64,000 bases of DNA, taken from NCBI GenBank assembly GCA_023374025.1, contig SIJG01000077.1, positions 440,565 through 504,564 of the forward strand, in the 5' to 3' direction. The notes below the pieces were generated by a model. That model ran no database searches and was not told where the DNA came from. It was given only the letters and a program-made list of their open reading frames with translations. The position numbers and the translations under genes are program-made. Positions 24,308 to 36,200 of the stretch are shown in pieces. Positions within the stretch are counted from its first letter, which is position 1. Each line of letters starts with the position of its first letter. This stretch comes from Heterodera schachtii. Lineage: Eukaryota; Nematoda; Chromadorea; Rhabditida; Heteroderidae.

Positions 24308-24691
24308 CGGGCCAGGCCGTTTTCGCGTGGGCCCGTTTTCGCGTGGGGCGGAGTTTTTGGACTATAACTTTTTTCTTTGCCAACCAAATTCAACATTCTT
24401 GGTATCATTCGAAAGCTCTTCAGATGCACTGTTAGCTTGCAAATTCCAAAAAATTTTGTTCAGTATAAAAAAAGTTCGAGCCAAAAAAGTTGGAAATTTT
24501 GGTTTGTTGAACTCTTCTGACCATAACTTTTTTGAACCTTAACGAAATTTTTCCAAATTTTGTAGGCTAATAGAGAACACTTAGAGCTATCGAATGATAC
24601 CAAGATTATTTGATTTGGTTGACAAAGAAAAAAGTTATAGTTCAAAAAGTCGCCCCACGCGAAAACGGCCCACGCGAAAACGACCCCGACC
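24308..24691. mobile_element. Foldback element with GTTTTCGCGTGGG caps
   Basis: The caps repeat CCGTTTTCGCGTGGGCC at the left and its inverse at the right. Inside them lie inverted copies of ACTTTTTTCTTTGCCAACCA followed by TTGGTATCATTCGAAAGCTC. Direct repeats CTAATTTGTC flank it (24298-24307 and 24692-24701), a 9-10 bp TSD. The two halves pair over nearly their whole length. It lies downstream of the 20.4-kb gene. Confidence 0.88.
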
Positions 24692-24899
24692 CTAATTTGT
24701 CAGATACGAATGTAAATCAAAAAATTTTTGGGAATTTTCTTATCACAAATCGGATAATTTTGAGTAGTGTAAAAGTATTTTTTGGTTTATGTTTTTCAAT
24801 TATTAATTTTTTTTTCAACAATTTTGATAAATTCGAAATAAAATTCGAACTAACAATATTTGCCACTATTAAAATAACGCATTCATTATTCCTTCCTTT

Positions 24900-26178
24900 T
24901 CATCTTTCCTCTTCCTTTTCCGCTCTCAATTGTTCCATTTTGTCCTTCAACTCTTCCATTACTTTTTTGAAATTTGGCATTTTGTTTGCATTTTTAAATT
25001 TTCTATTAAATTTTCGTCTCCATTTGTTCCACAACTTTTGAATTTCTTTCCATTTTTGGCTTTCCCCACTTTTATGAAGTGCAAATTGCAGCATTTTCCA
25101 TTCCACCATTTTTAAATGGCTTAAATTTGTATAATTCCAATTGGCATTTTCAAGCATTTCTTCCAATTCGGCAATCAAAATGGGCACAATTTGTAGCACA
25201 TCTGTAAAACAGAAATAATTTGAAAAACCAAAAATGCAATAAATGCAATAAAAAATATTAATTTTGTGAATTATTATTTTTTTGAATTTACAAAACAAAA
25301 AAATTTGAATTAATTAAAAAAAGAATATAAAATCCAATTTTGATTAGTTTAAAAAATTTTTAATTAAATTCGCGGTTTCTTCACCATACCATATTTAGTC
25401 ATTTAAATATAACTATTTGTAATAAATAGGGTTAGGAATTATATGCACATGCATATTTTTTTCCTGATCAAGAGTACTATCCGCAAAAAAATAGGTTAAA
25501 ACCAGGGCTCCCAGATCTGAGGTCGTAAGTCTGTTAAATTTTATGATTAATTTTGATAAATTGGCATAATGTTTTACAATTATTTAATTTGAATTTTCGT
25601 TTTTAATAGAGTATCAAACTAAAATCTCACCCAAATTTAGCAAGAAAATTACAATTTTTTTCGAAAATCCACAAAATTATGAATTTTTTTAAATGAAAAT
25701 CTACTTAAAAATATGGTCAAAATCTCAATTTTTCCCCGCCGGCGGCGGCTATCGGCACCGCCGGACCCTAAAAATCTTTTTTTTTTTTTAATTTGCTCAA
25801 AATTACAAAATTGGCCATTCTTGTTGACAAATCTGTTAACAAATGACATTAAAAATCAAATAAATTTTATAGGTTGACGGTGAATTGTTATGCAAATCAA
25901 GCAAAAAAGCAAGTGTGTAAATAATTAATATATTTAAATAATTTATCATTAGCAGCTAACAGCGAATAAAAAGGCGCAAAAATTGCAATTCTTGAAAAAT
26001 TTTCAATTAAATAATACAATAATCTAGCGAATCATTTAATAAAAATATATTTAAAGATAAAAAATTCTTTTTCATGTCCAAATACACAAAATAAGGCAAA
26101 TTCCAATTTGGCAAATTTATTTGAACCATTTCATTTGCAATATTCATTTTGTATTCGAAGAAATTGGGGTTTGTATAG
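24900..26178 (-). CDS. Unrecognised protein, two terminal exons
   Basis: Exon 26018-26178 (acceptor TTTAG; FEYKMNIANEMVQINLPNWN, FLSLNIFLLNDSLDY) joins in phase to exon 24900-25201 (acceptor TTTTACAG; VLQIVPILIAELEEMLENAN, then basic helical segments, ending KDKMEQLRAEKEEER before TGA at 24900-24902). The C-terminus is strongly charged and probably a coiled coil. The 5' part is not identified; the foldback element at 26239-27152 lies directly upstream. It may belong with the minus-strand exons at 27.3-47.8 kb, but a stop at 27260 argues for a separate gene. One GC hairpin module (25736-25768) sits in its intron. Confidence 0.5.
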
Positions 26179-26238
26179 CTAAATTTAGAAAAAGGAATTA
26201 TTTAATTTTTATGAATAAGCTTTAGCAACTGAGACCGA

Positions 26239-27152
26239 CGGAACGGGCCAACTCCGTCTGGCCAACTCCGTCTTGCCAACTCCGTCTTGCCAACTCCGTC
26301 TTGCCAACTCCGTCTGGCCAACTCCGTCTGGCCAACTCCGTCTTGCCAACTCCGTCTTGCCAACTCCGTCTGGCCAACTCCGTCTGGGCCAACTCCGTCT
26401 TGGGGCCAACTCCGTCTGAGCCAACTCCGTCTCGCCAACTCCGTCTTGCCAACTCCGTCTTAGTGTATAAGGGGTCAACTCCGTCTCAGAGAGAAAAATT
26501 CATTTTAAGCTTAAGAATTTTTTTTAAATTTCAGTTTTATTAGCACATAACTAACAATTTAAAGTAACATTTTTTTAGCACCCCGAAAATGGAATAGACT
26601 ATGAAATCGAAATGGATTTCCAAATTTTAATCAGCCATAACTCGCTTTATTACAAACTAAGCCGAAAATTGAGATATCATTCGAAAGACTGAAAATTTTT
26701 TTTATGTTCGTAACTGTGCTTATTGACCTTATTTTGTTGTTGCAATGATTCCTGACTAAATTTGGCTTATTTTGGTTAATTTAGGAACCAAAGTGAGAAT
26801 TTTAAAAATATTTTTGTTCGAAACGGTTCGTGGTTCGAATTTAGTCGAAATGGATGTCAGATTTGTGATTAGCGACCCCGAAAACCCTTGGAAGCATGTT
26901 TTTATGACATTAAAAAAACTTTCTTCAAAAAGTGGGTGATCCCGACCTAATAAAACTGAAATTTTAAAAAAATTCTTAAGCTTAAAATGAATTTTTCTCT
27001 CTGAGACGGAGTTGGCCCCTTATACACTAAGACGGAGTTGGCAAGACGGAGTTGGCGAGACGGAGTTGGCTCAGACGGAGTTGGCCCCAAGACGGAGTTG
27101 GCCAGACGGAGTTGGCGAGACGGAGTTGGCCAGACGGAGTTGACCCCTACCG
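26239..27152. mobile_element. Foldback transposon with CCAACTCCGTCTTG minisatellite arms, TSD GAGACCGA
   Basis: Exact 8-bp duplications GAGACCGA at 26231-26238 and 27153-27160. Ends CGGAACGGGCCAACTCCGTC and, inverted, CGGTAGGGGTCAACTCCGTC (three mismatches). The arms are tandem 14-bp units, about 16 on the left and 9 on the right in opposite orientation, followed by a paired subterminal block (AGAGAGAAAAATTCATTTTA and its inverse near 26980). The core (26600-26940) contains TATCATTCGAAAG and GTCGAAATGGATGTCAG, shared with other foldback families here. No ORF except repeat translation. Confidence 0.93.
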
Positions 27153-27259
27153 GAGACCGAAGACCACTTATAGATAGGGAGCGAATTATTTAGGCGCGAA
27201 AATGGTAAAATATGGGCAAATTTAAATGAAAATAAATAAAAATTTGTGTAAATAGCGTA

Positions 27260-30200
27260 TTATTCAGCAGCAATTTTTCGTCGCCCTTTTGTCGGTAAAA
27301 TTCCATGTGAATACAAATGTTGGCAAATATTTTGCGCCAGTTCCTTTTGGCCAATTTGCAAGCACAAACAAATGGCCAATGAGAAGAGTAATTTAGAACA
27401 GTCAATGCTAACATCCGGCAAAGTCACCTTTTGCCACTTTTGTGCCACCATTTTTTGTTCATCATTTTCAATCGAAACAACCGATGTATATTGTTTTATA
27501 AAGTCCCAGTCGGCTGTTTTAACGCTTTCGTCCAAATTTCTTATAAATTTAAATGGAAATTACTTTTAAATAAAAATTTCGGTTTTCCATTAAAACAGAG
27601 CCCGAGTTCTATTAATTTCTTAAGGCTAATTTTACCCAAAATTCATTCTTCCAAGTTATATAACTCATTATTTCAAACCCGAAATTTCTTGAAAAGTCAA
27701 TAAATCCAAGGGTTTTTGTCCGTGAAATGGAAATCAAATTTTACCGAATTTTAATTTTTGCCAAATGGTCGGGAAAAAAAATTGGCATAATCCGCGGCAG
27801 AGTCGATGCCAGGAGGATTAGAGTCAAACGGTTGCGGGTTGGTTGCGGGTGTTTACCGCACAAACCCGTGCATAGGGGAGGGGTTTTTCTTTGAAGTGCC
27901 GCTCGCGCACATTCCCGAAACTATGAGGGGTGTTTCTCTTTGACGTGCGCCCGCGCCAATCCCGAGCCATTTAAATGTTTTGAAGTTGCCGTCCCGCACG
28001 AACCGTGCTTGGGAGGGGTGAACCTTTTAGGTTGCAGCCAAGAACCCAAACGCCTAAGGGAGGGTGCACTCCGGTTGATGTTGCCGACTAATCCTAAAAC
28101 CTATGCAACACTTGATGTGGCCGAACCAGCCAAATCCGTTCCCCAATCTCGCAGGTTTTTTTCACCGCGCCGAGCTGCGCCTCGGGAGGTCATCAATCAT
28201 CCACTGTCACTCAACGTGACAGGTGAAGGAAAATTCAAGTTTCTTTTGCAAATTTAAATCTATTGATTCCAACCTTTGGGGAGGTTTTATTGTCTCAAAC
28301 CTGAGATTTTTATGAGTATATCCTGAAATTAAAAACACCATTTGGAAATTTGCCAAAACCGTGACGGTTTTTATCACCTTCCCTCCCTCACGCCTGACCG
28401 CGATTGCCGCCGCCGCGCAAAGTAATCGATAATGGAATTGAGAAGAGTGAATTATTGATTGCAGCCAAAATTAAAGATTTATGAAGGGGATAAAAAACAT
28501 TATATCAATTAAAATAAAACGAAAAATGAATAAATAAATAAGGATGAAAATTTTTTTTTCAAAAGTAGCGCACCTGTTCAACAAAATTGCTTGATTCGTT
28601 TTTATTTATCGTCCACGGATTTCGCATACGCAAACCTTTTGTTCCAATATTACGCTTATGAGATAAAATTGCCAAACCTGTCATTAACAATGATAGATGG
28701 TTTCCTTATTCACAATTTCCCCATATCTCGAAATGTGCCGGACTTTTTAATGTTGTCCCAGATATTCACAATTGCGCATTATGTGGGTCATGTCAATCAA
28801 ACAAGATGACAACCAATTTGCACTGACTTGACTAATTTTTTTTTGCCCCTTGAATAGAATGGTCACGTTGTCAGAAAAATGATTGATCACTTTCGAAATG
28901 AAGAATATCCGGCCGATTTTTGCACATTTTGAAGAAATTGTAGGGAAATAATTTATGATTTTCGAAATAAGGGCATGAGTCTGCAATCTCCAGGTAGTAT
29001 ATATAGGTCAAAACAGACGAGGTACAGAAATGATCCCTCAAATCCCGAACCTATTGAGGGGGTGTTTCTCTTTGAAGTTGCCGCCCGCGCACAATCCCGA
29101 GCCATTTAAATGTTTTGAAGTTGCCGTCCCGCACGAACCCGTGCCTATGGGAGGGGTGCAACCTTTTTAAGGTGCCGCCAAGAACCAAAGCCTAAGGGAG
29201 GGTGCACTCCTTTGATGTTGCCGACTATCCTAAACCTATTGCACCACTTTGATGTTGCCGCCCCAGCCAAATCCGTTTCCCCAAATCCTCGCAGGTTTTT
29301 TTTCACCCCGCGCCGCGCTGCGCCGCGGGAGGTCATCAATCATCCACCTGTCACCAAAGTGACAGGTGAAGGAAATTCAAGTTTTCTTTTGCAAATTTAA
29401 ATCTAATTGATTCCAAACCTTTTGGGGAGGTTTTATTTTCTCAAACCTGAGACTTTTTATGAGTATATCCTGAAATTAAAAACACATTTTGAAAATTTGC
29501 CAAAACCGTGCGGTTTTTATCACCCTCTCCCCTCCCTCCCTGCCTGCCCCGCGATGCCGCCGCCGCGCAAAGTAATCGATAATGGAATTTTGAAGAAGTG
29601 TGAATTAATTGATATTGGCAGCAAATTAAATGAATTAATGAATTGGATAATAAAATTAATTATATCCAATTTAAAAATAAAACCGAAAATGAATAAATAA
29701 ATAAGGATGAAAAATTTTTTTTCAAAAGTAGGTCACCTGTCAACTAAAATTGATTGATTCGTTTTTATTTATCGTCCATTGATTTCGCAATACGCAACTT
29801 TTTGTTCCAATTATTTCGCAATATGAGATAAAATTTGCAAACCTGTCAATAACAATGATTGATTGGTTCCTTATTTCGCAATTTTCCCCATTATCTCGAA
29901 ATGTGCACGTGACTTTTTTAATTTTTGTCCAACTATTTCACAATATGCGCATTATGTGGGTCACCTGTCAATCAAAAAAAAAGATGACAAATCCAATTTG
30001 CACATGACTCGACTAATTTTTTTTTGCCCCTTTGGAATAAAATGGTCAAAGTTGTCAGAAAAATGATTGATCACTTTCTAAATAAGGAATATCCAGACGA
30101 TTTTTGCACATTTTTGAATGAAATTGTCAGAAAATAATTGATGATTTTCGAAATAAGGCATGAGTCTGAAATCTCCAGGTAGTAGTATATAGTGTCAAAA

Positions 30201-33200
30201 CAGCCGAGGTACAGAAATGATCCCTCAAAATCCCGAGCCTATTGAAGGGGTGTTTTCCTTTGAAGTTGCCGCCCGGGATAGGCTCCTACAAAAGCCCAAA
30301 CGTATTGGAGGAGGGTTGTTTTCCTTGAAGTTACCGCCTTGGGATTTTTACCTCAAAATCCTGAGCCTAATGCTTGGGTGTTTATCTTTGAAGTTGCCGC
30401 TCGAGGCATTTATCCGCATCTATTAAACAGTCTTGAAGTTGCCGCCTCGAGATTTTTCCCTAACTCTTAAGCAACCCTTTGAAGGTGTCGCCTCATGGAT
30501 ATTCATTCTCGACAAAATCGTGCGGGTGTTTTTTTGCCACCCATCTCACTCTCCGTCGTGGCGCTGCGAAGTTGCCGCGCCGCGCCGCGCCACGCCGCGG
30601 AAAGGTAATCAATCATTCCCCTGCCACAAGTGTGACAGCTGAAAATAATTTCAACCAAAATTCTTTGCACACCAAATCCCAAGTATTTGTCGCTGCTTTG
30701 AATGCCGCTCATTAAAATTTATAATACGTGTTTAAATTTCCAAATCCTAAATTTAAAAAGTGTGATTTTTTAAAAATTTCTTAAACCGCGTGTTTTTTCT
30801 TCACTTCTCCAGCACCTTCCCCCGCCTCTGCCGACCGGAGCGGTCAAATCAATCGATATTTTGCAGAGAATTGCGGGAAAGGAAGAGCGAAAGGGTTCTT
30901 TAACTGAACATAAACGTAAAGAAATAATGGGCCGACGAAAATTTTTAAACTAAAATTAATAAAATAGGACCAAAAAATTAAAGGTAAGGATAAATCCAAA
31001 AAAATGAAGTTTCAATTGATGATGAGCGTACCATCTTTCTTTCCAAAATCAAAAACGATTTTACAAAATTGACCAAAATTTCTGAAAACCTGCCAAGCAA
31101 AATTGATTGACTGCGTTTCTTATTTTTTGAAAATTTTATGCAAAGTTAATTAATTATCATCAGTCAGCTCAACGACCCAAAGATAATAAAATTCCATTTA
31201 AAAAATAATAAAAAAATCTGAATGTATGTTGTTTAAAGTCATTCGTTAAAAATAGTTTTCTTAATAATTCTTGCTTCCTTCAACCCTCCCATATCCCTCA
31301 GCCGACTTGAATTTCATTAGTTTTCTTACTTTAAGAGTCAAAGGTATTTACTATCAATATAATGGAAAAGCATTCAATAGTTTTAGGTTTGGTTTCGCCG
31401 GTTATCCTAAAAGTTTTATGAATTTCCCAAGACCATGGGAATGATTTCCTTTAAAAATTTTTCTATATGGTATTAATTTGAAAAAATGGCATGTTAAAAA
31501 TATTACTCTTTCGTCTATGCCAATGTAATTCTCGTTGTTCATCTTTCTATTTCAAATTTAATAGAATAACCAAACTCAATGGTAGCGGATTTTCATTTAG
31601 TTTTCCCGCTGCTAATTTATATAAAAATAATGCTCTGATTATGAAAATGCAATCCTTATCAGTTCCCGGGCCTTTTCTTTTGAATGTATATTTTAAACCT
31701 TCTGCATTTTTAATGTTTAAATTATAATATTAATTTTTTGGTGACATGATCTGGTATGCAGCTTTTGAAAATGTCTAGATAATTGAAAACACTTCCCCAT
31801 AACCTAGACCTTTTAAAATTCTCAATGCTTAAGGCATAGAAAAATATCGGGACGACATTACGATATTGATTAACCAAGTAAAACCCTAAAAGCTTTAAAA
31901 TCGCAAAATTTGGTCAAAAATTAATGTTAATGATTTTATTTGATTCCACCTATTAAGGGTATACATTTTAGTTTTCTGAATTCCTGGATTTTTTTTTGAT
32001 AAGGAATTTTCTTAATAGGAATTACCACCAACTAAATATCGAATATTCGGCCCTAGATGCCAATTTATAATAACACTTTATTAGTTTCTTCAAAAAATAT
32101 TTGTAAAGGTTTCAAACTTTTCTGTTTTTTGGATCCTGATGAAATGGGTGTATGAATTTAATTAATTAGCCAAAAATTTTAAAAACGAGTAAGAAATGGT
32201 TTGTTACAAAATTAAAATATATAAAAATAATGTAATGAGCTTATGCTTTAATTTTTACATTCTCGCCAAACAATCGTATTAGGGATTTTTAATAATTGTT
32301 GAAAAAATAAAATATATCTTTATTTCGACCGACTGTTTATTAAAGGTTAATTAGTATTTAGATGTCTAATTATTTTTCGTAATTTTGCAAATTTGTTTAC
32401 ACTTGTCAAAAGGTTTCAGAAACAAACTAAAATTAAACTTTTTAAGAATGTTTCATATTTAATAAAATGTCATCGAAAAATAAAATTCTTTTTAAAAGAT
32501 ACCCAATTTTCGATTTATGAGCTGTGAAAGGAATTTAATTTTTTCTCCTTTTGAATATTATTGTATTGCGTTTCCTTAAATTTTTATCAATTTCTGAAGG
32601 CTTATTATTACAATAATAGACAGATGAACAGCATTTTATTATGTTAATAAAATATAAATAGCATTTTATTACGTTAATAAAATATAAATAAAAATTAAAT
32701 TGCAAAACTAGATATCTTCAAAGCACAGCAATTTTTGTAAAATGAATAAAGAAAAGAAGCCTAGGGGAAGACCTCCGAAAAATAAAGAAAAATCTAGTGA
32801 AGCATTTAATCAAAAAGTTAATCCCCGAGTAGAAAAGAATTTATCAAAAATTTTAAAACCCAAATTCCAAAAAGAAAAATCTACTGAAAATTTTAATAAA
32901 AAAGAAAATCTCAGAGTAGAAAAGAATTTATCAAAATTTTTAAAACCCAAAGTTCAACTTAATGGAAAAAGAATAGAAATAAATTCAGAAAGGGACACAA
33001 ATGCAGTTCATACTAAAATAAAACTTCCTCCAATATATGTAAGATTATAGCTACCAAGGTTATATTTCAAATACTGACGACTATTGTTCATCAATCACTT
33101 CTTATCAAAATCATTTTATCAGCTTTTGACAAAATTAGCATACAATATAAATACATGGACAATGTTTGCTTGAAACGGCAGAGGAAATAGTGTGAAAAGT

Positions 33201-36200
33201 AAAAGAAAAAGCAATTTCAAATACGAGGTGAAGGGAGAGAAAGTCATCGGGAAACTGGTTAAATGTGTACCGAAAAGGGCAGAGAAGATTGAAATTACAA
33301 GGAAAAGTCTATTGTTATTGGTTGATAGTGGAAAAAGATGAATAGGCAACGACAACCGGTGAAATGAGAGTGAAAAGGAATTAAGATACAAGGAAATAGG
33401 TGAATTATGTGTCGATATGTAGTTAAACAGCAAATGAATATGTTAAACATACTGTGATAAGTCGTGAAAAGCAAAGGGTATGGGTGATATGTTTAATGAT
33501 ATATGGTGAAAAGTGAAAAGGTAAAAGCAAAAAATGTTAGTGCTAAATAGTGAAATGAGGTGAAAACCAATAAGCAACAGGTGAAATGTCCTGTGATAAG
33601 TGGTGAAAAGAGGTGAAAAACAATAGGAAATAGGTGAAATGTCCTGGTGAAAAGAGGTGAAAAACAATAGGAAACAGGTGCAATGTCCTGTGATATGTGG
33701 TGAAAAGAGGTGAAAAACAATAGGAAACAGGTGAAATGTCCTATGATAAGTGGTTAAAAAAGGTGAAAAACAATAGGAAATAGGTGAAATGTCCTGTGAT
33801 AAGTGGTGAAAAGAGGTGAAAAACAATAGGAATAGGTGAATGTCCTGTGATAAGTGGTGAAAAAAGGTGAAAAAACAAAAGGAAATAGGTGAAAGGTCCT
33901 ATGATAAGTAGTGAAAGAAGTGAAAAACTATAGGCGACAGTGAAATTTTCAGTTCAAGGTGGTGAAAAGATGTCGAAAAGTCTAAGAACATTGATGAAAT
34001 TCTAGAGAAGTGATGAAAAGAGGTGAAAACTAAAAACGGAAATAAGTGAAATGTTTCAAAAACAGATGAAATGACAACGAACGACGCTGAGATTTTCGTG
34101 AATGATGAAAGGCAAAACAAAACATAGTTGAGATAGAAGCTATTTTAAACTGGTGAAAATGCAAAGAAATAATCGAATATGTAGAAAAATAATAAAAGAA
34201 TTTAAGAGATTTACCTTAACAATGGCAAAATTAATCGCTGTTAACTGTGCAAAAGGAAAGTTTTGTGACGGGTATTGTTATCACAAACACAAAAAGACAA
34301 AAAATAAAATTTGGTGGAAGTGTGAACTTTATCAACAAGGATGCAAAGGTTGGGGTTTTGAGAGTAACGGTGAGTTTTTCGGCACTCGAATGCATAACCA
34401 TCCTCCAGACCAAATTCTACTTCAAATTGAGGGAGAACAATAGATTTGAATATGTTAAACATAGAAATCAGATTTCACATTGGAATTTCAAAAATATCAC
34501 ATGAAATTATTTTTCCTCTCAGCGTGCATAATTTTGGGTAACTCAAAACTTGAAAAAAAGTTTGATATTTCCCACTTCTGAGTTTTTGAATGAGCTTAAT
34601 TTTTGTTCATACCGCTTCAATTTCAGGGATTGAATAAATGGCAATTAAAAATTGCGGCTAACAGGTACTTACCTACACTTTAGGTCGTTCCCAATTGATG
34701 GGCCACCAGAAAGTTGGGCACCGGGTGTTTGGAAATCAGGAAGCTTGGGCATCATAATTTAATCAATTAGTGCAGCTAATTAGACATAGGGTAGGTTAAG
34801 CGGCTACTTTTTTTTCCGCCTTAGACCATGGAAACAGTGGAGACTGCTTGGGATTCAAATCAGAATCCCGTCGGTCGGACATCGTCGTCTTCCCCAGCCG
34901 TCGGTGTCAGCTCAAAAAGTTGAGCCATTCTCGTCACCACGTGCTAATCACTAATTTTATTTCTACTAATTAGAAAATTCTACCCACAAATGGTTGACTA
35001 ATAGACTGAAATGCGCTTTATTTTGTGATAGTAAGGCCTAATTTTGAAAAATAACAAATTTTTGGCAGAGTAATTTATCTGGGCCCGATTTTTTACTCTG
35101 CAAAAATTTGTTATTTTTCAAAATTAGGCCTTACTATCACAAAATAAAGCGCATTTCAGTCTATTAGTCAACCATTTGTGGGTAGAATTTTCTAATTAGT
35201 AGAAATAAAATTAGTGATTAGCACGTGGTGACGAGAATGGCTCAACTTTTTGAGCTGACACCGACGGCTGGGGAAGACGACGATGTCCGACCGACGGGAT
35301 TCTGATTTGAATGCCAAGCAGTCTCCACCGTTTCCATGGTCTAAGGCGGAAAAAAAAGTAGCCGCTTAACCTACCCTATGTCTAATTAGCTGCACTAATT
35401 GATTAAATTATGATGCCCAAGCTTCCTGATTTCCAAACACCCGGTGCCCAACTTTCTGGTGGCCCATCAATTGGGAACACCTAAAGTGTAGGTAAGCACC
35501 TGTTAGCCGCAATTTTTAATTGCCATTTATTCAATCCCTGAAATTGAAGCGGTATGAACAAAAATTAAGCTCATTCAAAAACTCAGAAGTGGGAAATATC
35601 AAACTTTTTTTTCAAGTTTTGAGTTACCCAAAATTACGCACGCTGAGAGGAAAAATAATTTCATGTGATATTTTTGAAATTCCAATGTGAAATCTGATTT
35701 CTATGTTTAACATATTCAAATCTATTGTTCTCCCTCAATTTGAAGTAGAATTTGGTCTGGAGGATGGTTATGCATTCGAGTGCCGAAAAACTCACCGTTA
35801 CTCTCAAAACCCCAACCTTTGCATCCTTGTTGATAAAGTTCACACTTCCACCAAATTTTATTTTTTGTCTTTTTGTGTTTGTGATAACAATACCCGTCAC
35901 AAAACTTTCCTTTTGCACAGTTAACAGCGATTAATTTTGCCATTGTTAAGGTAAATCTCTTAAATTCTTTTATTATTTTTCTACATATTCGATTATTTCT
36001 TTGCATTTTCACCAGTTTAAAATAGCTTCTATCTCAACTATGTTTTGTTTTGCCTTTCATCATTCACGAAAATCTCAGCGTCGTTCGTTGTCATTTCATC
36101 TGTTTTTGAAACATTTCACTTATTTCCGTTTTTAGTTTTCACCTCTTTTCATCACTTCTCTAGAATTTCATCAATGTTCTTAGACTTTTCGACATCTTTT

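Noticed and set aside
26202..26543. Repetitive ARRSWQDGVG-type ORFs in several frames
   Set aside because: Translation of the 14-bp minisatellite in a transposon end.
31491..31727. 78-residue ORF repeated in both palindrome arms (31491-31727 and 38457-38693)
   Set aside because: Conserved only because the arms are identical; the opposite frame (KDCIFIIRALFLYKLAAGK) is equally open and neither matches a family I know.
33588..33900. Possible CRISPR-like array
   Set aside because: Head-to-tail 53-bp minisatellite without unique spacers, in a eukaryotic genome.
33119..34120. Phe/Ser/His-rich ORFs opposite the 53-bp repeat (and mirrors at 36045-37046)
   Set aside because: Repeat translations; the more plausible proteins in the arms are the AT-hook and FLYWCH ORFs.
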